Part shown: piece by piece, positions 58,378 through 64,000 of the stretch | Numbering within the stretch: position 1 is the first letter of the stretch | How the letters are laid out: every line of letters starts with the position of its first letter | From: Agapanthus africanus | Lineage: Eukaryota > Streptophyta > Magnoliopsida > Asparagales > Amaryllidaceae | Direction: 5' to 3' | Assembly (NCBI GenBank): GCA_030015575.1 | Contig: JASDDO010000006.1 | Span: forward strand, 208,263,632 to 208,327,631 | DNA: 64,000 nt | Notes under the pieces: model-generated | Database searches by the model: none | Told to the model about the DNA's origin: nothing | The model's input: the letters and a program-made list of their open reading frames with translations, nothing else | Translations under genes and position numbers: made by a program

Positions 58378-60545
58378 TGTTAGTTATGTATATGCCCTTG
58401 AGGACATTGCTGTACATATGATGTATATTATGATGGATGCTTAGATATATACAGAGAGGACTTTCTTGCTCGTCATGATAGTATGCTATTTGGTTTCACT
58501 TTATCTTAACATGTTGACTTGTATTGGTTTACTGTTTTTCTCTCACATGTTAATAAAGCCCTTAGGACATGTACTCCACTACTGGGAATATGATGAGATC
58601 ATACTAGTGGGGCCACGGTAGTCGATGAGTACATCCTATAACTGTTCCTAGTCGAGGGTATATCGAGACAGGGCATCGATACACCAGAGTAGACTAGCGT
58701 ATACGCATCTTGACCCATATGATGGGCGATGGATGATCCCATATCCATCGGTGTTTGACATCAGAGATGGTGTACGGGTGCTCAGTGGAGACTGGGTACA
58801 CTGGACGGACTCGCCGAGAACTCCCAGATGGTGATATACCACACGTCAGTCTGTAGACCCGAGATCGTCATAGAGTCTTGTGTGATTCCCACTGTACTTT
58901 GATTTCAACCATACCACGTCCAAGAGGGCGTGCAAAACGGTGGCTTTTGGGTACAGTCCCGAATCACATGGAGGCAATGAGCGATATGATGGGATTCGTC
59001 TCTCCCAGTATAGGGAGTTGATGTTGTGCTGTGTTCGATTGGCTATAACTGGAAGTCCCTGGCCAGGGCTGATATAGAGATTTACTGGTAAGCGTTACGA
59101 GTAGTTTCTCGACCCGTTATGAGCCACACATCGACACGACTTATCGGTTACTGGGGTCTGACGTTTACCACCCCTAGACTTGATATGCGACATATCAGAC
59201 GAACAGACCGGACTGTACGGGAGTGTTACTGATTGGATTCACAGGAGAACGCACAAGCTAGCTTTTTGATCTTCTGATCGCTCAATACCTGGGTGGCTGT
59301 TACGTTTAGCTGACCGCTTGCAGCTTGTGGGTGTTTGATATGATCATCACCTGCTACCGGCGTATTGACGATTCTTTAGAGTCCTACACAGAGGTTTCTT
59401 GGCTCAGGCGAAACGGAGTAGAGGCGCATATGTGATTTGTGCAGGACCGAGAATAATGCGATATGAGATACCGTATTATATTCTCGCGATATTTAGATAT
59501 GAACCGGGTCATCGGATCAAGTGTTGATTCGATGAATCGGTACATGATATATTAGTCGGTAATATTCGATATAGCTGGATCGTCGGATCAAGTGTTGATT
59601 CGATGATTTAATGTATAATAATATATATGATATATTGTATTACATTATCTAATATTGTCTCGCTTTATTATTTCATTTTCTCACTGGATGATACATTGAT
59701 ATATATGCGATATATGTTAATTGTATTATTTTCTTTTGTTGCAAATATATAATATATATGTGATATATATTATTGTGACATGATATGATTTATTATTAAA
59801 CATGTTTAAGGATGATTAAAAGGGATTAGGGTTTGATTAGGGTTAGCTTCTTCTTGCACCTTCTAGAAGCCTTGTTTTTGTCATGCTTAAGATATTATGG
59901 TTGATATTTTTGCATGACTCATAACTTAACCTAACCAAACCCTAACTCTAGTTTATTCTCTACAAACTCTTAGCCACTCATCCTTGACCATGGTTGACAT
60001 ATCAATCATATAGTTTTCTTTTCTATTCATCACAAAAGGAATTATCATTATCATTTTCCATTATCTTCTTCTTCTCTCTTGATTTTGAGCTCACTAGAAA
60101 TTTCATTTGTGATGATAAATTATGAGAAAGTGAATTAAAAAGAAAGCATAAATACTACTCCTTCATCCTCATCTCATCTAGCCCATGAGATTAGTGTGTT
60201 CATCTCCTTAGAGTGAGAAAGCTTGAGTTATTGAAACTTCGACGTAGATCATCGGAGATTTGGAACACTTCAAGCAAGCATGGATCGTTCGAGTCGTGGA
60301 GCCTCTCTTGAGTCCGGAAGATCGTGGATCGCGGCAAAGGGACTTCTACTCGGAGCTTGTGAAGCGAAGGAGCGGACTACAAAGGTTGTAATCCCTCAAA
60401 CTTAGATAAAAAGTTGTTATCTTGCATGCTAAACCCTAATAATCTAGCAAAGATCCCGGCTTTGGGTTGTTCGACACGTCTAAATTTTTATCCGGGCATG
60501 TTTGATGCCTTATGAACCTTCACAAGAGTGCCTAGGAACCCTACA
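58378..60545 (+). repeat. 3' LTR of element B3
   Basis: 2168 bp. It matches the 5' LTR but lacks about 35 bp around 58847 that are present at about 50718-50752. It is followed by the target duplication CTAGG. Confidence 0.95.
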
Positions 60546-60550
60546 CTAGG

Positions 60551-60640
60551 GTCGGGTCAATGGTCGCTGCCAAAGAGAGAGAGAAAAGAAACACTCAGCG
60601 TGCACTCTAACCTAGATCAGAATGGTTATCAATTTATCTA
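60551..60640 (-). other. Element E start-codon region and pyrimidine tract
   Basis: On the minus strand TTTCTTTTCTCTCTCTCTTT and GGCAG are followed by CGACC and ATT (60561-60559), where B1 has GCGACC and ATG. The start codon is thus lost in E. GATTAGA and TCTGATC just upstream (near 60615-60650) form the pre-gag stem with one wobble pair. Confidence 0.75.
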
Positions 60641-60868
60641 ATCAGGAAACCTCCTACTGTAACGTCAAATTCTCCTCCAAACCTGAAAGAAGAATTAGTC
60701 GGGATCACCCGAGGAGTAAACCAACTCATCAGTGGGAATCGGGATCCAACTATCATCGCATGATAACGTGACGGAATCCGCTCATGTTATCACACTCCAG
60801 AAGGTATGCGCATATCTGGCAAGTTTCAGTTTCTTTAGAAACTCCCGATTTGATTTTTATCCCATGCT

Positions 60869-61078
60869 CTTATGACCTTGACTTTGGCCAACATATCATA
60901 AGTCACATGTCAAGTTCTACCCGTCATTCTCCAGGTTAATTTGAACCCACCCATACCTACCCTTGACTTTGGCCAAAATAGTAGTACGACTGTCCCAATC
61001 CAACGCATCTATCTATGCTGCATATGAATACCCAATAGCTACCAATCACTGTGCCTTGACTTTGGCCAACATACACAG
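60869..61078 (-). other. Triple stem-loop array in leader E
   Basis: In plus coordinates: CTTATG/CATAAG (60869-60902), CTAC/GTAG (60957-60984) and CTGTG/CACAG (61049-61078). On the E strand all three loops read TTGGCCAAAGTCAAGG. Length and order match the other four leaders. Confidence 0.75.
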
Positions 61079-61202
61079 CTTGAATATTTATTGACTATCC
61101 ATATGAAACGACGGAGGGCTACGAATGGTTTCTGATGAAAACCTTTGACTTAATGAACTTGATATCGTTGAAGGAACCGGATAGCTTTTTAAAAATATAG
61201 TA

Positions 61203-61445
61203 ACGAAAACCTTTGCTAAAGAGGTCACTCCCGGTGAAGGGATCTCGGCTCTTTCCCCGTAGATTGAGGTGCAGGATATTCCAACTGAATACCACGATGC
61301 AAAGCAAAAGTAATCGGCTATAGTGAAGTTATTGCCCTGACGCAAACTTCTGTCCAAGGGGTCACTCCCGGTGAAGGGATCTCGGCCCTTGCCTCGTCGA
61401 TTGAGGTGCAGGATATTCCAACTGAATACCACTGAGCAAAACAAA
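61203..61445 (-). repeat. Duplicated leader unit in element E
   Basis: Two units (about 61203-61310 and 61331-61445) share GGTCACTCCCGGTGAAGGGA and TGCAGGATATTCCAACTGAA on the plus strand. They match the B1 and B3 units in the GGGAGTGACC core. Confidence 0.82.
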
Positions 61446-62575
61446 AGAGAACGCCCTTGCAATAACAGCTTTTTGAAAAGTGTTCCAACAACATCAGAAT
61501 AGGTTTGTTTAGCTTGCATTAATCCGAATAAACGCAGTATTAATCCGAATAAATGCAGTCCCATCAATTGATCACACCACAAAAGAACGAAAATAATGAT
61601 GTACGTATATGCCATCCGCATTCGCCACTAGGTCCCGTCATCACCCGTTAGGTTACTTAACTAACGACAGAGCGGGGACTGGACTAGCCCGGATGCAAAA
61701 CATATACAACATCTACTAGTACATAAATCAATATATAATATTCGCTCAAGGCGTCATAAAATGCAACATCACAGAAATGTAATAAGCATCATAGAACAAT
61801 ACAGATATCTGGGATCCCCGGGTTTCATAGAGCCGCTACTGAAACCTGACGTTCCCCTGGTCGTGTGGATAGACTGTGCAATGAAATCCTAGACCCCTAC
61901 GGGCGCGGCAAGTTACCCGCCAAAACCTGAAGCGAGGCAGCCCCCTTCAACAACGTGAATGGAACACCCAGCACTTTACGGAATCCGGTAACTTGGGCAC
62001 CCCTCCTTGGGTCAATAGCCCGCCAATTCTAGAGTGAAGCCCCCTCCGTCTCAACGCCATGAGATGCGGGCTTGTTTCCCTCTAGAACCCGGCTACCCGT
62101 GCACCCCTCCTTGGGGTAATCCTAGTACAGAAAGTAAAATATACAACGGGTACATCGACCTCAGCCCGGTCGTGCCCCAAAAGAATAATATACAAACAGG
62201 CAATGACGGCAGTCCACATGTCGAACGCTCGCCCCGCAATATCAAATGTACATAAATAACCAAACTGTACTAACATTGCATCCAGGCTATCCCCCACGAC
62301 CAATCCGCAACATTACAGCACAACACAGAACATCAACGTGAATGTCACGTTCGCAAATCCGTCTAAAAGGGCTATAGCAGATAGACTGGATTTACCGATC
62401 GAGTGACATTCACGGTCGCAGATATAAAGTAAATACTGTGAACTAACATGTTTAAAATTTTCGATCGACTGAATTTTCCAAAGTGGGCCCCAAGCACAAC
62501 TGTAGCACTCAAAAACATCTGGGCCCAAAAAAAATATTCCAGAAACCCTATTTCCATGTCAGTAAACCACTGTAG

Positions 62576-62678
62576 AAATTTGGTACGGTTTGGCCACAAA
62601 ACGGCGGCGGTTCCGCGGCCAAAACGTGGTTTTGACCGCTAAACCGCCGCACTACAGTAACATCAGCGTACCAAATTT
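62576..62678 (-). other. Long PBS-proximal hairpin in leader E
   Basis: AAATTTGGTAC (62576-62586) pairs perfectly with GTACCAAATTT (62668-62678). GCGGCGG and CCGCCGC pair inside. It lies about 168 nt from the primer site. Confidence 0.75.
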
Positions 62679-62845
62679 TCACAGAATTCATAAAAAACCC
62701 TGCATGTAATTTTCCAATGTACCAAATAATTTTTAGAGCACAGAAAAATTCGACAGAAAGTACGACATGGAAATATGGTTTTTGGAAAATCCGTTCGATC
62801 GAACTTGTAAACACGTTAGAGCAAGCTAGACTAGGTTAATGGCGT

Positions 62846-62858
62846 GGCTCTGATACCA
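62846..62858 (-). other. Primer binding site of element E
   Basis: GGCTCTGATACCA on the plus strand is the complement of TGGTATCAGAGCC, one base from the LTR start at 62860. A second copy of this boundary occurs at about 63563-63575. Confidence 0.92.
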
Positions 62859-62859
62859 G

Positions 62860-62914
62860 TGTAAGTGCACGGCGGTGCCCCGGCCGTCAATACGACGCCG
62901 GAATGCGGAAACGA
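62860..62914 (-). repeat. Element E 5' LTR, first 55 bp
   Basis: TGTAAGTGCACGGCGGTGCC to GCGGAAACGA matches the start of 44754-46832, then breaks off into fragment F. Confidence 0.85.
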
Positions 62915-63490
62915 ATGCTACATGCTGGGTTATACTATTGAGTTACATCGACGAGTCATCAATTGATTTCAAAGACTTTAGAATAGAAAACCTAATAGAA
63001 CAGTTTAGTTACCCACTGCACATTACCCTGCACTGTTGTTTCATATTATTGTTTTATTCATGTTAATCCCTGCATTGCTTATTACCATGTTCATATTATA
63101 TTACTGGTTGACATGACGCGCTGACGTCTGGGTTTTGCATGGCCCAGATTCCTTACCACTGTCGACGACCGAGCAGGAGTACTCCAGCCAGCAGGCTGAT
63201 CTGTGAGTTCCATAGTGATTAGTTTATTTATTTCATTTCATTTCCAGATGTGAGCCCGCATTATGGGACGTACTATTTATTTATTGTATTGGATCATTTG
63301 CTTCCGCGCTCATTGTTCATTGACTCTTATTATTATGGATTTGGATATGTGTTAGATTAGTTTATTTATCTTGTTCTTGATATCTCTACAGCCGTAATGT
63401 GACTGTGGATGGATACTTCCTACCCACAGGTAGCATGGTTGGCTATGTCACGTGCCCAATCTTGCGTACTCTGGGAAGCGGGGCGTGACA
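62915..63490 (+). mobile_element. Fragment F: gypsy-type LTR end
   Basis: 576 bp without a gene. It ends CTGGGAAGCGGGGCGTGACA, like D's LTR, preceded by GATACTTCCT and TAGCATGGTTGGC, which resemble GATACTTCCTTGACC and AGCATGGCTGGC in D. It is therefore the 3' end of an LTR of a family related to D. No target duplication is seen. Confidence 0.7.
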
Positions 63491-63576
63491 TGGTTCTTTT
63501 GGAAAATCCGTTTGATCGAACTTGTAAACACGTTAGAGCAAGCTAGACTAGGTTAATGGCGTGGCTCTGATACCAG
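63491..63576 (-). repeat. Second copy of the E primer-site boundary
   Basis: From TGGTTCTTTTGGAAAATCCG to the LTR start at 63577 this repeats 62776-62859 with few differences, including the primer site. With the following LTR start the direct repeat is about 139 bp (62776-62914 and 63491-63631). Confidence 0.88.
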
Positions 63577-64000
63577 TGTAAGTGTACGGCGGTGCCCCGG
63601 CCGTCAATACGACGCCGGAATGCGGAAACAAAACTTTACTACAACCTAGAAACCGGAACCACCGCGCACTAAAACCCGGATCGGGCAATTAACCAACTCC
63701 TAGCAAATACGAGAAAGGGTAGAATGCTATACCGAGCGATCCGTGTCCTTCGGTCTTCGCCTCCACTCCGATCTCCTAGCGGAATCTCTGGTCGTCGCCT
63801 CCTCGTCAAAACGGGCACCACATCGCCGGGTTCTTTTACGGGCTCCCACCTCTGGACCGAGGCAACTCGGGCACGAAGTTGGCAAGCCGACGTGCCTAAG
63901 AAATGCTGTAGGCTAGTGTAGAATCACTTTGTCTCAATGGGGTGAAGTTGCCATGATGAAGGTGGAATGAAGTTTGGAGAATGATGGTGTTCTCATTTTT
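63577..64000 (-). repeat. Element E-family 5' LTR, continuing past the window
   Basis: Matches the beginning of 44754-46832 (for example GAATGCTATACCGAGCGATC and the CGGAATCTC block). It runs off the window end. Confidence 0.88.

Larger units (their letters stand above)
50248..60545 (+). mobile_element. Element B3: gag-less Ty1/copia retrotransposon, second copy
   Basis: A sister of B1. LTRs of 2.20 and 2.17 kb and the target duplication CTAGG at 50243-50247 and 60546-60550. It is inserted head-to-tail against E, about nine bases past E's start codon position. The coding part has the same gag-less junction as B1 but carries two small deletions and two stops. The leader differs from B1 in its stem-loop loops and its PBS-proximal hairpin although LTRs and coding are very similar. 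Confidence 0.95.
60562..62845 (-). other. Long untranslated leader of element E
   Basis: About 2.3 kb, collinear with the other leaders in reverse. It holds the triple stem-loops, the duplicated unit, the block GCACCCCTCCTTGGG twice (about 61998 and 62101) and the PBS-proximal hairpin. The 177-residue minus-strand open frame at 61088-61621 runs through the duplicated unit and has no domain; I do not call it a gene. Confidence 0.85.
44754..64000 (-). mobile_element. Element E: decayed minus-strand copia element (host of B3)
   Basis: Written on the plus strand the order is 3' LTR (44754-46832), polypurine tract, RNase H, RT, integrase, protease, then B3 (50248-60545), start codon region, leader, primer site (62846-62858) and 5' LTR from 62860. 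The LTR on its own strand starts TGTTGGAGATAGTGCCC, again BARE/Angela-like. Fragment F and a repeated boundary segment disturb the 5' LTR between 62915 and 63576, after which it resumes to the window end. No gag domain is seen. Confidence 0.88.

Noticed and set aside
61088-61621. A 177-codon minus-strand open frame
   Set aside because: It runs across the duplicated leader unit of E. The two repeats are read in different frames and no domain is seen.
1-64000. Host protein-coding genes, rRNA or tRNA genes
   Set aside because: No frame outside the retroelements has a recognisable domain or exon pattern, and no rRNA- or tRNA-like sequence was seen apart from the primer-site complements.

Overview
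This window is plant repeat DNA with no host gene. The sequence shows Ty1/copia elements with plant tRNA-iMet-type primer sites (TGGTATCAGAGCC), an LTR start (TGTTAG..TATATGCCCTAG) and long leaders like the BARE-1/Angela/Wis-2 group, and long-LTR Ty3/gypsy elements ending in GGGGCGTGACA. The moderately AT-rich composition, dense nesting and long LTRs suggest an angiosperm with a large genome. I cannot name the species.

The whole 64 kb reads as one nest. The outermost visible element is a decayed copia element, C (+ strand), whose ends lie outside the window. Visible pieces of C are its leader (12487-13239), its start and protease region (23688-24010) and its integrase to early reverse transcriptase (34046-35532). 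Inserted into C, from left to right, are: G0, a gypsy LTR on the minus strand (1-12486) that itself holds copia element A (1598-11442, target duplication CATGT); copia B1 (13240-23687, TTTTC); gypsy-like D (24011-34045, GTAGA); and gypsy-like G on the minus strand (from 35533 to beyond the window). G's 5' LTR holds copia E (minus strand, from 44754 to the window end), and E holds copia B3 (50248-60545, CTAGG). A gypsy LTR fragment F (62915-63490) interrupts the start of E's 5' LTR.

Element A has a full gag and pol, broken only by a 1-bp deletion and an 82-bp tandem duplication. C, B1, B3 and E have no gag domain: a short remnant of the gag N-terminus is joined to the protease (in E it is decayed and separated by a duplicated segment of unknown origin). 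This resembles the gag-defective BARE-2 arrangement and suggests elements that depended on Gag supplied in trans. D and G have LTRs of about 3.6 and 4.4 kb and internal regions of about 3 kb without recognisable pol. They look non-autonomous, of LARD type.

The most striking unexplained signal is in the copia leaders. Five leaders (A, C, B1, B3, E) each carry three stem-loops in about 210 nt. The stems vary with compensatory changes, while the loop is nearly the same three times within an element but differs between elements. A second long, covarying hairpin with a GC-rich top sits about 150-170 nt after the primer site in A, B3 and E, and in decayed form in B1. A duplicated ~101-nt leader unit is shared by B1, B3 and E. 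These look like lineage-specific RNA recognition modules (packaging, dimerisation or translation), an inference that can be tested.
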